From Flavobacteriales bacterium (GTDB taxonomy: Bacteria; Bacteroidota; Bacteroidia; Flavobacteriales_D; Sanyastnellaceae): a stretch of 32,024 nt of DNA. Below, piece after piece: positions 1-9,445 of the stretch. The notes under the pieces were generated by a model. The model ran no database searches, was not told the DNA's origin, and saw nothing but the letters and a program-made list of their open reading frames with translations. The stretch spans positions 1 to 32,024 of the forward strand of contig NYSX01000057.1 in NCBI GenBank assembly GCA_002683345.1, in the 5' to 3' direction. Each line of letters begins with the position of its first letter. The stretch's first letter is position 1. A program made the position numbers and the translations under genes.

Positions 1-589
1 CGCCGCGAGGGACGAGCTCGTGTTTGTGCCGTCCGCCACGGTGGGGCTCAACACGGTGATCGACGCCGTGGACAAAATCCGTGACACGGCCGACAGCCAC
101 AACCGGTTGTTCTTTGTGGAGGTGATGGGCCGCGACAGTGGATTCATCGCCCTGAAGTCCGGCATTGCCACGGGAGCTGTGGCGGTCATGACCCCTGAGA
201 TGGGGATGAGCATCGACGATTTGGTTGCGGTGCTTCAAGCCGGTGAGCAGAGCAACAAGACCAGCAGCATTGTGATTGTCGCGGAGGGCGACCCCAACGG
301 TGGCGCCTACGAAATCGCCAAGCGCGTGAAGGAGAAAACCGACACGTACGAAACCCGAATCACGGTGCTGGGCCACTTGCAGCGGGGTGGAAGTCCTTCA
401 TGCTTCGACCGCGTCTTGGCGTCACGCTTGGGCGTGGCCGCCGTGGAGGCCCTTCGCCAGGGTCACAATGATGTGATGGCCGGGGTCATCGACGACAAAA
501 TCGAGCTGACGCCCTTCGAAATCGCCATCAGCACCAAAAGTAAAATCAACGAGGACGAAGTGCGCATCGCACGGATTCTGTCCATCTAA
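1..589 (+). CDS. pfkA: 6-phosphofructokinase, C-terminal part (5' end outside window)
   Basis: Phosphorylates fructose-6-phosphate to fructose-1,6-bisphosphate in glycolysis. The visible part runs open from the window edge. It carries the PFK segments DKIRDTADSH, VEVMGRDSGFIALKSG, VVAEGD and VLGHLQRGGSPSCFDRVLASRLG; the last two are the usual sugar-phosphate and effector-binding region of bacterial ATP-PFKs. The N-terminal third, with the GGDG motif, lies outside the window. The first 16 or so visible residues (bases 2-50) do not resemble the family's TIGxDTALNT segment, although NTVIDAVDKIRD directly after fits well. GAPDH starts 33 bases after the stop on the same strand, so the two glycolytic genes probably share a transcript. 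Family assignment is secure; the extreme left edge is not. Confidence 0.93.
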   Translation, partial: AARDELVFVPSATVGLNTVIDAVDKIRDTADSHNRLFFVEVMGRDSGFIALKSGIATGAVAVMTPEMGMSIDDLVAVLQAGEQSNKTSSIVIVAEGDPNGGAYEIAKRVKEKTDTYETRITVLGHLQRGGSPSCFDRVLASRLGVAAVEALRQGHNDVMAGVIDDKIELTPFEIAISTKSKINEDEVRIARILSI

Positions 590-1609
<1,020 letters not shown>

Positions 1610-1618
1610 ACTTGCGCT

Positions 1619-2482
1619 GTGAAGGTTCTCATCGCTGACAGTGGATCCACCAAATGCGATTGGTTGGTCATCACTGAACATGGCCAGGAGCTCGGAGAAT
1701 TCCACACCATGGGATTCAATCCGTATTTCCACGACGCCGACTTGGTGGAACGGGAAATGAATGCGAATTCTCAGGCCATGGAAGTGGCTGACAGCGTGGA
1801 TCGCGTGTACTTCTATGGTGCAGGGTCGAGCTCGCCCGAGCTCTGTGAGGTGATTGCCGAGGGACTGCGCCGCGTGTTTGCCAACGCCTTGGTCCACGTG
1901 GGACACGACTTGGACGGAGCGGCCTACAGCACCTACACTGGGGAGCCGGCGGTGACATGCATCCTTGGGACCGGCAGCAACAGCTGCATGTTTGACGGGA
2001 CGACCGTCACAGAAGAAGTGCCCGCGTTGGCCTACATCTTGGGTGATGAGGGGAGCGGCTCATGGTTTGGCAAGCGCCTCTTGTCTTCGTTCCTGTACCA
2101 CAAACTGCCTGCAGCGATTCACGATGATTTCCTGGAGCAATACGGCTTGGACAAGTTGTCCATCACCAAGCGCGTGTACCAAGAGCCCAATGCCAACGTG
2201 TTTTTGGCGAGCTTCATGACGTTCCTTGGACGTCACAAATCCGATCCGTTTGTTCAGGACTGGTTGGACGAAGGGTTCAAGGCATTCCTTGACGTGCATG
2301 TTGCGTGTTTTGAAGGTGCTTCAACCATGCCCATTCATTTTGTGGGAAGTGTGGCCTACCACTTCCAAGACGCCCTGAAGAAGGCTTGTGCCGACCGAGG
2401 GTACCGGGTGGGCAACATCATCAAAAAGCCCATTGACGGATTGGCTCAGTACCACGTTGAATTCATTTTGAAATCAGAATAA
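1619..2482 (+). CDS. BadF/BadG/BcrA/BcrD-type sugar kinase (N-acetylglucosamine kinase-like)
   Basis: An ASKHA-fold ATPase of the family that contains bacterial and animal N-acetylglucosamine kinases. Visible motifs are ADSGSTKCDWLVI at the N-terminus (phosphate 1), CILGTGSNSCMFDG in the middle (phosphate 2), LGDEGSGSWFGKRLL, and a C-terminal FVGSVAYHF adenosine-type motif. Length is 287 residues. The start is GTG at 1619, nine bases after gapA stops, and the pgmB ATG follows two bases after its stop, so translation is likely coupled. The substrate cannot be read from sequence. GlcNAc or glucosamine is the database-style guess. Its place between GAPDH and a phosphorylase/phosphoglucomutase pair makes glucose released by phosphorolysis a reasonable alternative (inference). 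Confidence 0.88.
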   Translation: MKVLIADSGSTKCDWLVITEHGQELGEFHTMGFNPYFHDADLVEREMNANSQAMEVADSVDRVYFYGAGSSSPELCEVIAEGLRRVFANALVHVGHDLDGAAYSTYTGEPAVTCILGTGSNSCMFDGTTVTEEVPALAYILGDEGSGSWFGKRLLSSFLYHKLPAAIHDDFLEQYGLDKLSITKRVYQEPNANVFLASFMTFLGRHKSDPFVQDWLDEGFKAFLDVHVACFEGASTMPIHFVGSVAYHFQDALKKACADRGYRVGNIIKKPIDGLAQYHVEFILKSE

Positions 2483-2484
2483 GG

Positions 2485-3150
2485 ATGGCATTGAAAGCAT
2501 GTTTGTTTGACATGGACGGGGTCATTGTGGACTCCGCGGTGCATCACTTTGTCGCTTGGAAGCGCTTGGCTGAGGAGTTGAGCATTCCCTTCACCGAGGA
2601 AGACAACCATGCCTTGAAGGGATTGAGTCGGGTCGACAGCTTGGATCACATTCTCCGTTTGGGGCATCTGCAACTGGACGAGAAGACCAAGGTGAAGTTG
2701 ATGGACCAAAAGAATGCGTGGTACCTCGACTTGATTCAAGGCATGCGCGCCGAGGACATTTTGCCCGGTGCCAAGGAATTGATTGAGTCGTTGGTGGCGG
2801 AAGGCATTCAAGTGGGACTTGGAAGTTCAAGCCGCAACGCGCAATTGATCTTGGACAACGTGGGCTTGACACCTCTGTTTGACACCGTCGTGGATGGCAA
2901 CCACATCACCTTGAGCAAGCCAGACCCAGAGGTCTTTCTGAAAGGGGCGGCCGCCTTGGGGGTAGAGCCTGCCGACGTTGTGGTTTTCGAGGACGCCGCT
3001 TCTGGGGTGAAAGCCGCCAAAACCGGTGGATTTTTCGCTGTTGGAGTGGGAGACAAGGGCCAACTCTCGGAGGCCGATGTGGTGGTGGACCACCTTGAAG
3101 AGGTGACCGTCGATCAAATGCGAACTTGGATGGAACACGGCCTCGGTTGA
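2485..3150 (+). CDS. pgmB: Beta-phosphoglucomutase (HAD superfamily)
   Basis: Converts beta-D-glucose-1-phosphate to glucose-6-phosphate. The 221-residue protein has the HAD signature LFDMDGVIVDS with nucleophile Asp9 and acid/base Asp11. HAD motif 2 lies in VGLGSSSRN, the SKPDPEVFL lysine segment follows, and VVFEDAASGVKAAKTGG forms the last motif with the Mg-binding acid residues. The cap region with HFVAWKRLAEE matches the beta-PGM subgroup better than phosphoglycolate phosphatases. It starts two bases after the sugar kinase and precedes a GH65 phosphorylase by 29 bases. That pairing is the classical one for maltose- or trehalose-type phosphorolysis, because the phosphorylase makes the beta anomer this enzyme needs. 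Confidence 0.94.
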   Translation: MALKACLFDMDGVIVDSAVHHFVAWKRLAEELSIPFTEEDNHALKGLSRVDSLDHILRLGHLQLDEKTKVKLMDQKNAWYLDLIQGMRAEDILPGAKELIESLVAEGIQVGLGSSSRNAQLILDNVGLTPLFDTVVDGNHITLSKPDPEVFLKGAAALGVEPADVVVFEDAASGVKAAKTGGFFAVGVGDKGQLSEADVVVDHLEEVTVDQMRTWMEHGLG

Positions 3151-3179
3151 GGCGCGTGCCGGCTTAAAAACAACGAGCG

Positions 3180-5402
3180 ATGAACCGCTATTTGGATGCT
3201 GAAGCCTGGCGCGTGGTCGAAAAGGGATTCAACCCTGACAACATGCGCAGTTCGGAGAGCATGTTCTCCATTGGAAACGGACGATTTGGCCAGCGCGCCA
3301 ACCACGAGGAAGGCTATTCAGGCGACCACATGTTGGGAAGCTACGTGGGCGGCGTGTACTACCCAGACCGAACCAAGGTGGGCTGGTGGAAAAACGGGTA
3401 CCCCGAGTATTTCGCCAAGGTTCTGAACGCCACGAATTGGACGCACATTGGCCTCCGTGTCAATGGCTCGGTGGTGGACTTGGCCACGGCGCACGAAGTG
3501 CGTGACTTTGAACGCGTGTTGGACATGCGTCAAGGATTGCTCCAACGCACGTGCACTTTGGTCCTTGCTCAAGGAGTGGAAATCCGCCTCGAAACCGAGC
3601 GTTTCATCAGCATGGCCGCCCCCAACAAGGCCGCCGTTCGTGTCAGGGTCACGCCGCTTTCCGGGGTGACCTCGCTTGAAGTCATGCCACGTTTGGATGG
3701 CGGCATCACCAACGAAGACACGAACTGGGACGACGCGTTCTGGCGTCACGATGGCCAAGATTCCGACGCGACGGCCGGCACCTCGGTGGTGGTCAACACC
3801 ACGGAGAAAACGGCATTCACGGTGGGCACAGCCCAAGCCATGTCATGCACGGATGCGGCTTGGCGCGCCGAGGAAGGAGAGAAGTGGACTGGGTTGATTG
3901 CGGCGTGGGAAAACCCTTCTGTCGTGGAGGTGACCAAGTTTGTGGGGCTCGTCAGCTCCCTTCACACGTCAGCAGATGGGTGTGGCGAAGAAGCGCTTGC
4001 CGAGGCCACTTCCGGACGGGAACAGGGCTACGAAGCCATGCGCAGCGCACATGTCGAAGCATGGGAGGCGATTTGGGCGTTGGGCGACATCGAGATCGAA
4101 GGAGACGTCGAAGCGCAGCAGGCCATTCGCTTCAACATCTTTCACCTCAACCAGACCTACCGCGGAGACGATGCCCGATTGAATGTGGGCCCCAAGGGAT
4201 TCACGGGCGAGAAATACGGCGGGGCCTCTTATTGGGACACGGAAGCGTACTGCTTGCCATTCTACTTGGCCACCCACCCGCCTCATGTCGCTGAACAGCT
4301 CCTGCGTTACCGTTTCAACCAGCTCGGCAAGGCCATAGAGAACGCCGAGAAATTGGGCTTCCGAGACGGAGCGGCGTTGTATCCCATGGTGACCATGAAT
4401 GGCGAAGAATGCCACAACGAGTGGGAAATCACCTTCGAAGAGATCCATCGGAATGGGGCCATGGTCCTCGCGCTCCGCAACTACGCAGAGTACACGGGAG
4501 ACGACACCTATTTGCGGAAAGAAGGGATGGATGTGGCCGTGGCCGTGGCGCGCTTTTGGGCGCAACGCGTGCATTGGTCGGAGCACCGTGGTGCCTTCGT
4601 CATGCTTGGCGTGACGGGACCCAATGAGTACGAGAACAACGTCAACAACAACTGGTACACCAATTACCTGGCAGCGTGGTGCCTGCGTTACGCCGCTTCT
4701 TTGGTCGAGCGCTTCCAAGGTGACGTTGCCCAAGAAGAGTGTGACGCGTGGATGCAGATTGCCGAAGGCATGTGCTTGCCCCAGGAGGAGGGAAGTGCCG
4801 TTCGTTTGCAACAAGATGGCTTCCTCGACAAGGATTTGATGCCCGCCGAGGCCCTGCCCGAAGCGCACCGACCCATCAATCAGGTGTGGTCATGGGACCG
4901 CATCTTGCGTTCCTGCTTCATCAAGCAGGCCGACGTCCTGCAAGGGTTTTACTTCTTCCCGGACGACTTCACCCAGGCGGAACTCGAAGAGAACTTTGAC
5001 TTCTACGAGCCCATGACGGTGCACGAGAGCAGTCTGTCGCCCTGTGTGCACAGCATCTTGGCAGCACGCCTTGGGCGTGAAGACAAAGCCGTGGAGATGT
5101 ATTTGCGGACTGCACGGCTTGATTTGGACGACTACAACGCCGAGGCGTACCAAGGTCTTCATATCACGTCCATGGCCGGTACATGGATGAGTGTGGTGGA
5201 AGGCTTTGGCGGTTTCCGCGTACGCGACGGCATCCCGCACTTCAACACGATGTTGCCTGGCAGTTGGACCGCCTACGCGTTTAAGCTGCGCTTCAGAGGA
5301 AGAACCCTCGAAGTGAACGTGAAGCGCGACGGCGTCACCGTGACGCGACTGGAGGGAGAACCCCTTCAAGTGTGCATCAACGGTGACACCCGCGAAATCT
5401 GA
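3180..5402 (+). CDS. Glycoside hydrolase family 65 disaccharide phosphorylase (maltose phosphorylase-like)
   Basis: Inverting phosphorolysis of an alpha-glucoside to beta-glucose-1-phosphate plus a free sugar. The protein is 740 residues, normal for the family. The N-terminal beta-sandwich starts with SSESMFSIGNGRFGQRANHEEGYSG-type sequence. The (alpha/alpha)6 barrel holds GASYWDTEAYCLPFYL and the block NGEECHNEWE...EEIHRNGAM (from residue 407), which contains the expected catalytic Glu. GVTGPNEYENNVNNNWYTN and YEPMTVHESSLSPCVHSILAA are also typical. There is no signal peptide, so it is cytosolic. Substrate (maltose, trehalose, kojibiose, nigerose) cannot be fixed by eye; maltose is the commonest for this arrangement. 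It is the last gene of the block, and the next gene converges on it with a 9-base gap. Confidence 0.93.
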   Translation: MNRYLDAEAWRVVEKGFNPDNMRSSESMFSIGNGRFGQRANHEEGYSGDHMLGSYVGGVYYPDRTKVGWWKNGYPEYFAKVLNATNWTHIGLRVNGSVVDLATAHEVRDFERVLDMRQGLLQRTCTLVLAQGVEIRLETERFISMAAPNKAAVRVRVTPLSGVTSLEVMPRLDGGITNEDTNWDDAFWRHDGQDSDATAGTSVVVNTTEKTAFTVGTAQAMSCTDAAWRAEEGEKWTGLIAAWENPSVVEVTKFVGLVSSLHTSADGCGEEALAEATSGREQGYEAMRSAHVEAWEAIWALGDIEIEGDVEAQQAIRFNIFHLNQTYRGDDARLNVGPKGFTGEKYGGASYWDTEAYCLPFYLATHPPHVAEQLLRYRFNQLGKAIENAEKLGFRDGAALYPMVTMNGEECHNEWEITFEEIHRNGAMVLALRNYAEYTGDDTYLRKEGMDVAVAVARFWAQRVHWSEHRGAFVMLGVTGPNEYENNVNNNWYTNYLAAWCLRYAASLVERFQGDVAQEECDAWMQIAEGMCLPQEEGSAVRLQQDGFLDKDLMPAEALPEAHRPINQVWSWDRILRSCFIKQADVLQGFYFFPDDFTQAELEENFDFYEPMTVHESSLSPCVHSILAARLGREDKAVEMYLRTARLDLDDYNAEAYQGLHITSMAGTWMSVVEGFGGFRVRDGIPHFNTMLPGSWTAYAFKLRFRGRTLEVNVKRDGVTVTRLEGEPLQVCINGDTREI

Positions 5403-5411
5403 GGGTCGGGA

Positions 5412-6071
5412 TCAGTCCGCCCAACTGCTGTTGTCTGCGCCCGGGGAGCCGCCTAGGGCGTTCGAGCCAATCCAGGATTCAGGAAGGGCATTGTCATGCC
5501 CGGCCCCTTTCCATTCCAGTGAACCTCCGGCACCGTCGGCTTCGTTGGTCCATCCTCCGGTGTCGCTGTAGGTGACAATGTCCGCCTGTGTTCCGTCGGG
5601 ACGGATCAAGCGGATGGTTTCTCCGCTGTTGTGCAAGCTGGAGGTTCCCATCCAAGGAACAAGGCCCACAAAGGGACCGAGGATCGCGCGGTAGGTGGCC
5701 GTGTCGTTGGCTGTGAGCAAGAAGCCGTGGGGCTCGATGGTCGTGCCCGCGGGAATGGTGGCATCGATGCCGTCGTCCAACGACCACCCGCCCACATCGA
5801 TGGCAAAGGGGTGAGGGTTCATGAGCTCCACAAATTCAAAGTCGCTGTCCGAACCTTGCTGCGTGCTGGGGTTGTAGTGGATCTCTGAAATCACGGGGTC
5901 GTCCCACGCGGCCACTTCACAGGACTGGCCGTAGTCTGCCAGCAGAATGAGCAAGTCGTCGTTGTCGATGGTTTGGTTTCCATTCAGGTCTGCATGACAC
6001 TGCCCCCAAACCCAAGGGCCACCTGCGGTCATGGTCAAAGCCAGCGCCAAAGCGCATGTCGTATGCTTCAT
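5412..6071 (-). CDS. Secreted lamin-tail-domain protein with one dockerin-like motif
   Basis: Function unknown; probably exported. Starting at the ATG at 6071 (a TTG/ATG extension upstream to 6092 adds seven residues before the signal peptide) it has 219 residues. Residues 1 to about 24 form a signal peptide (MKHTTCALALALTM...) ending near VWGQ. Directly after comes ADLNGNQTIDNDDLLILL...GQSC, a single EF-hand/dockerin-like half-repeat. The rest matches the lamin-tail domain (LTD): VISEIHYNP, FEFVELMNP, VGGWSLDDGID, PAGTTIEPHGFLL and a C-terminal GGSPGADN. LTDs occur on many secreted bacterial nucleases and surface proteins, but no catalytic domain is present here. It lies behind xth with a 70-base gap that includes a small inverted repeat (AAGGCA/TGCCTT) near the start codon. 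Confidence 0.82.
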   Translation of the reverse strand: MKHTTCALALALTMTAGGPWVWGQCHADLNGNQTIDNDDLLILLADYGQSCEVAAWDDPVISEIHYNPSTQQGSDSDFEFVELMNPHPFAIDVGGWSLDDGIDATIPAGTTIEPHGFLLTANDTATYRAILGPFVGLVPWMGTSSLHNSGETIRLIRPDGTQADIVTYSDTGGWTNEADGAGGSLEWKGAGHDNALPESWIGSNALGGSPGADNSSWAD

Positions 6072-6141
6072 GTTTTTGAAGGCAAGAAGCACCTGCCTTC
6101 TCCATGACCGGAACCGGAATTGATGCGCGTGGGGGCGGGGT

Positions 6142-6906
6142 TTATCCCTGCCACTCGAGCGACACCGGACAGTGGTCGCTGCCGTGGATGTCGTTGTGAA
6201 TGTGCGGGGCAGACGTCTGTGAAAGGGCGCGTTCGCTGACGAGCATGTAATCCAACCTCCAGCCGACGTTCTTCTCCCGTGCTCCGCCTCGGTAGCTCCA
6301 CCACGAGTACTTGACGTCCTCAGGATGGGCCTGCCTCCAGGTGTCTACAAAACCCGCGTCGAGCAAGGCGCTCATGCCGTCGATTTCCTGTTGCGTGTAG
6401 CCTGGGGTTTTGTTGTAATTGGATTTGGGCCGGGCCAAATCAATCGGCGCGTGCGCAACATTCAAATCCCCACAACAAACCACGGGCTTGTCCGCATCGA
6501 GTTCCTTCAGGTAATCCCGGAAGGCTTCGTCCCACGTGCCGCGGAAGGGCAGGCGCTTGAGGCCCGAGCTGGAATTGGGGGTGTACACCGTGACAAAGTG
6601 GAAGTTGTCGAACTCCAAGCGGAGCACCCGTCCCTCTTGGTCCAAGGCTTCCACGCCAATGCCGGCTTGAATGCTCAGGGGGGTGTGCTTCGTGAGGACG
6701 GCCGTCCCGGAGTAGCCTTTTTTGAATGCGGAACTCGAGTGCACCTCGTAGGAATCCCAACCAAACAACGCTTCGCGCACTTGGTCGTCTTGGGCTTTGG
6801 TTTCCTGCAATCCGAGAACGTCGGGCGCGAGGGCGTCGATTTGGTCTGTGAATCCTTTTTTCACCACGGCACGCAGGCCGTTGACATTCCAACTCATCAA
6901 TCGCAT
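6142..6906 (-). CDS. xth: Exodeoxyribonuclease III (AP endonuclease)
   Basis: Mg-dependent 3'-5' exonuclease and apurinic/apyrimidinic endonuclease in base excision repair. The 254-residue protein has the full EEP-fold motif series: MSWNVNGLRA, LGLQETKAQD with the metal-binding Glu, the VYTPNSS segment, CCGDLNVAH with the catalytic Asp/Asn pair, a WR-LDYMLVS block, and the terminal GSDHCPVSLEW with the catalytic Asp-His. Its first 10 bases overlap the 3' end of the upstream transferase gene. A second in-frame ATG three codons on (6897) forms a TGATG junction with that gene's stop, so translational coupling is likely whichever start is used. No promoter box of its own is visible. Confidence 0.96.
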   Translation of the reverse strand: MRLMSWNVNGLRAVVKKGFTDQIDALAPDVLGLQETKAQDDQVREALFGWDSYEVHSSSAFKKGYSGTAVLTKHTPLSIQAGIGVEALDQEGRVLRLEFDNFHFVTVYTPNSSSGLKRLPFRGTWDEAFRDYLKELDADKPVVCCGDLNVAHAPIDLARPKSNYNKTPGYTQQEIDGMSALLDAGFVDTWRQAHPEDVKYSWWSYRGGAREKNVGWRLDYMLVSERALSQTSAPHIHNDIHGSDHCPVSLEWQG

Positions 6907-7979
6907 TGCGGGAAGATGGCATCGGGGCGTTGTGCCCAGCGGGCCGCCAATTCGAGGACGTCGTCCAACGAACCTTGGGCCAGCAGGGTGTCGCCGGTTT
7001 GGTACAAATGGTTCAGATACGCTTCGCCCGTTTGGAATTCGGAGGAAGGCTCCATGTTCAAGAATTGTGACGCATCAGGGCATGGATGGATGTGCATCAA
7101 GGTGTATCCCGAAGTCTCGGGATCAAACCCCGCCACCAACATGCCCTCGACGTCATGTCCCAGCTCCACAGGGACGGGCAACCTCAAGAAGAAGGCACTC
7201 CATGGCCCCATGTAGCCCATGCTGAAGTAGGGGTAGAGCCAGGGCTTGGGGTACAAGCCAAGGGATTTCAACCCCGTCATCAGCGCTTCCGTGGCTTCGC
7301 GGATCTTGAAGGACGTCGTGGTCTCAGGCTTGAAATTCTCCAGCTTCGCCCACCGTTTGTTGGCGGTGTAGTGCTCCATCGTCCCAAGCTTCAACTTGTA
7401 GTCGAAGTCGGATTGTTGGTCGAGGATGTATCCAGGGTAGAACCACTTCCGTCCAGTGCGTTTCCCGTATTCGGCCTCCTTCAGCAGGGTGTAGGTGCCC
7501 AAACTGTATTTGCCATACGCCTCGTCGTAGAGTCCGAGCAAACTGGCCATGCTTTGGTCCCCCAAGTCGAAGTAACTCACCGCGATCAACCGGTCTCCAT
7601 CGTACACGCAGACCTCACGGGTGTCAAACACGGTGCCTTGAAATCCGGCATTGAGGTACTCGGAGAGCGTGTTGTGAATGAATCCCTTGAATCTCGCTTT
7701 GTGTTGGGCGTAAAGCGCTTCTTTGTTCGCGTTGGGTTGGGCGTGGCCATAGGTCACGGTAAACCGGGATTCCACGCGTCGCATGACTTTGCGCTGGCGC
7801 GGGTTAGGCGCGTAATTCTCCAGGTTCATGCGGATGTTGACCACGCTGAACAGGCGTTCGTCGATGCACAACAAGTCCATTTTGTACAACATCACAGATC
7901 CACGGAACCACCCTGACGCGAGGTACTGGTCGTACCGGGCGCGGGAAAGGCTGCGGGGAAAGTGCGTTTGAACGAGCAT
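6897..7979 (-). CDS. ATE1/Bpt-like aminoacyl-tRNA-protein transferase
   Basis: Resembles the GNAT-fold transferases that add an amino acid from charged tRNA to protein N-termini (arginyltransferase ATE1, bacterial Bpt). The N-terminal part has YDQYLASGWFRGS...YKMDLL and NIRMNLENYAPNPRQRKVMRR, aligning with the YxxLMxxGxRRSG...Y and RSQRRxLRR regions of Bpt. The C-terminal domain contains the lineup YFDLGDQSMASLLGLYDEAY, SLGTYTLLKEAEYGK, and WFYPGYILDQQSDFDYKLKLG. The CxxC-type cysteine cluster of classical ATE1/Bpt is not preserved; a single Cys remains near residue 38. Length is 360 residues. It follows aldh with a 26-base gap and has a candidate -7 box, TACCTTCG, six bases before its ATG. 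Specificity (Arg, Leu or something else) is unknown. Confidence 0.75.
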   Translation of the reverse strand: MLVQTHFPRSLSRARYDQYLASGWFRGSVMLYKMDLLCIDERLFSVVNIRMNLENYAPNPRQRKVMRRVESRFTVTYGHAQPNANKEALYAQHKARFKGFIHNTLSEYLNAGFQGTVFDTREVCVYDGDRLIAVSYFDLGDQSMASLLGLYDEAYGKYSLGTYTLLKEAEYGKRTGRKWFYPGYILDQQSDFDYKLKLGTMEHYTANKRWAKLENFKPETTTSFKIREATEALMTGLKSLGLYPKPWLYPYFSMGYMGPWSAFFLRLPVPVELGHDVEGMLVAGFDPETSGYTLMHIHPCPDASQFLNMEPSSEFQTGEAYLNHLYQTGDTLLAQGSLDDVLELAARWAQRPDAIFPQCD

Positions 7980-7985
7980 GGTCAG

Positions 7986-7993
7986 CGAAGGTA
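7986..7993 (-). promoter_or_regulatory. Candidate -7 box, transferase gene
   Basis: TACCTTCG on the minus strand, six bases before the ATG at 7979. It matches TAnnTTTG with one change (C for T). Confidence 0.5.
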
Positions 7994-8005
7994 CGGGTCA
8001 GCCGT

Positions 8006-9406
8006 TCACAGCCAACGCTGCACGACACGGGCGAGGGACAAACTCAATCCGTTGAATGGCGGGAAAGTCAGGGGGAGCACATTGAAACGAGAGGTCTGCT
8101 TCAGCACAGAACGCATGTTGGAAAAGGCTTCGAATCCTGCCAATCCATTGGTCCGTCCCATGCCACTCGTTTGGATGCCTCCAAAGGGCAGGTTGGGGTT
8201 GGCGACGTGAAGAACCACTTCGTTGATGCCCGTCGTGCCCGCGGGAATGGTGCGCATCCACTCGGCAATTTGGGGGCCGTTTTTGGAAAAGAAGTACATG
8301 GCCAGAGGGTGGGGGTTCGCATGAACAATCCGTTGGACCTCTTGAGGTTCGCGCCAAGTCATGACAGGCAACACCGGGCCAAAAATCTCCTCCTGCATCA
8401 CCTTCATGTCCAGCGTCACGTTTTCCAAAATCGTGGGGGCAATCCTCCGCGTCTCCTTGTCCCAAGTGCCGCCGTGGGCGACGTGGGCCCCTTTCGCGAC
8501 GGCGTCTTCAATCAGCCCTACAACCCTTTGGAAATGGTGGTCGTTGACGATGTGGGAACGCTGGACGGACGTCAATTGCGTGGCCTCCTCGTCGCCGTAC
8601 ATCTCGGCGAGGCGCGCTTTCATCGCTGTGATGAAAGGCTCGGAGATGGATTCCTCGACAAGTGCATAATCGGGGGCGATGCAGACTTGCCCGTTGTTGA
8701 GGCATTTGCCCCAAGCCATGCGGCGGGTGGCATCTGCCAGGTGCGCCGTGGCGTCCAAAACTGCCGGGCTTTTTCCGCCCAGTTCCAACGTCACGGAGGC
8801 CAAGTTGTCCGCAGCGGCCTTCATGACCTTTTTTCCGATGTTGGTGCCCCCTGTGAAGCAAATGTGTTGGAAAGGCAGGGACGTGAGGAATGCACTGACT
8901 TCAGGTCCTCCTTGAACCACAGTCACGTGTTCCTCAGGGAGGGCGTCGGACACGATGGACGCGAGGACTTTGGACGTTTCCGGGGTGTGTTCCGAGGGCT
9001 TGACGATGACACGGTTGCCGGCGGCGAGGGCACTGACCAACGGACGCAGGGTCAAAATCACGGGAAAGTTCCAAGGTGAAATGATGAGCACGTGTCCCTT
9101 GGGATTCGCCTGCACGAAGGACCGCGTGCCGAGCATCGCCAGTCCAGTGTCCACGGGCCGAGGCGCCATCCAACCACGGAGGTGTCGCCGCGCATGCATG
9201 ATTTCCGCCTTCAGGGGGTAGATCTCCTGCAAGTGCACTTCTTCACGGGGCTTGCCCAGGTCGGCTGCCAGCGCCTCAATCAAGGCGTCTTCATGTGCGA
9301 GCACGGCGTTCCAAAGGCCTTGAAGTTGATCGCGGCGCTCAGCGGCTGTGGGCACGGCGTGCAGCATGCTTTGCTGCCGTTCAAAGAGGGATTGCAGGTG
9401 TTCCAT
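8006..9406 (-). CDS. NAD(P)-dependent aldehyde dehydrogenase, ALDH3-like
   Basis: Oxidises an aldehyde to the carboxylate. The ATG at 9406 gives 466 residues; a TTG at 9418 lies inside the promoter box and is unlikely as a start. Motifs: HVLIISPWNFPVILTLRPL (cofactor entry), VIVKPSEHTPETS with the NAD(P)-ribose Lys/Ser/Glu, FTGGTNIGKKVM, VTLELGGKSP with the catalytic Glu, and NNGQVCIAPDY with the catalytic Cys. EEIFGPVLPVMTW and LPFGGIQTSGMGRTNGLAGFEAFSN complete the fold. The short length and NNGQVC-APDY pattern fit the ALDH3 group (fatty or medium-chain aldehydes). A perfect TACTTTTG box lies nine bases before the ATG, so it need not depend on coaE upstream. The physiological substrate is not evident. 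Confidence 0.94.
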   Translation of the reverse strand: MEHLQSLFERQQSMLHAVPTAAERRDQLQGLWNAVLAHEDALIEALAADLGKPREEVHLQEIYPLKAEIMHARRHLRGWMAPRPVDTGLAMLGTRSFVQANPKGHVLIISPWNFPVILTLRPLVSALAAGNRVIVKPSEHTPETSKVLASIVSDALPEEHVTVVQGGPEVSAFLTSLPFQHICFTGGTNIGKKVMKAAADNLASVTLELGGKSPAVLDATAHLADATRRMAWGKCLNNGQVCIAPDYALVEESISEPFITAMKARLAEMYGDEEATQLTSVQRSHIVNDHHFQRVVGLIEDAVAKGAHVAHGGTWDKETRRIAPTILENVTLDMKVMQEEIFGPVLPVMTWREPQEVQRIVHANPHPLAMYFFSKNGPQIAEWMRTIPAGTTGINEVVLHVANPNLPFGGIQTSGMGRTNGLAGFEAFSNMRSVLKQTSRFNVLPLTFPPFNGLSLSLARVVQRWL

Positions 9407-9415
9407 GGGGGCTGC

Positions 9416-9423
9416 CAAAAGTA
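9416..9423 (-). promoter_or_regulatory. -7 box, aldehyde dehydrogenase gene
   Basis: TACTTTTG on the minus strand, an exact match to the Bacteroidota -7 consensus TAnnTTTG, nine bases before the ATG at 9406. Confidence 0.7.
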
Positions 9424-9445
9424 AGGCGCCTTCGTCCCCAAATGT

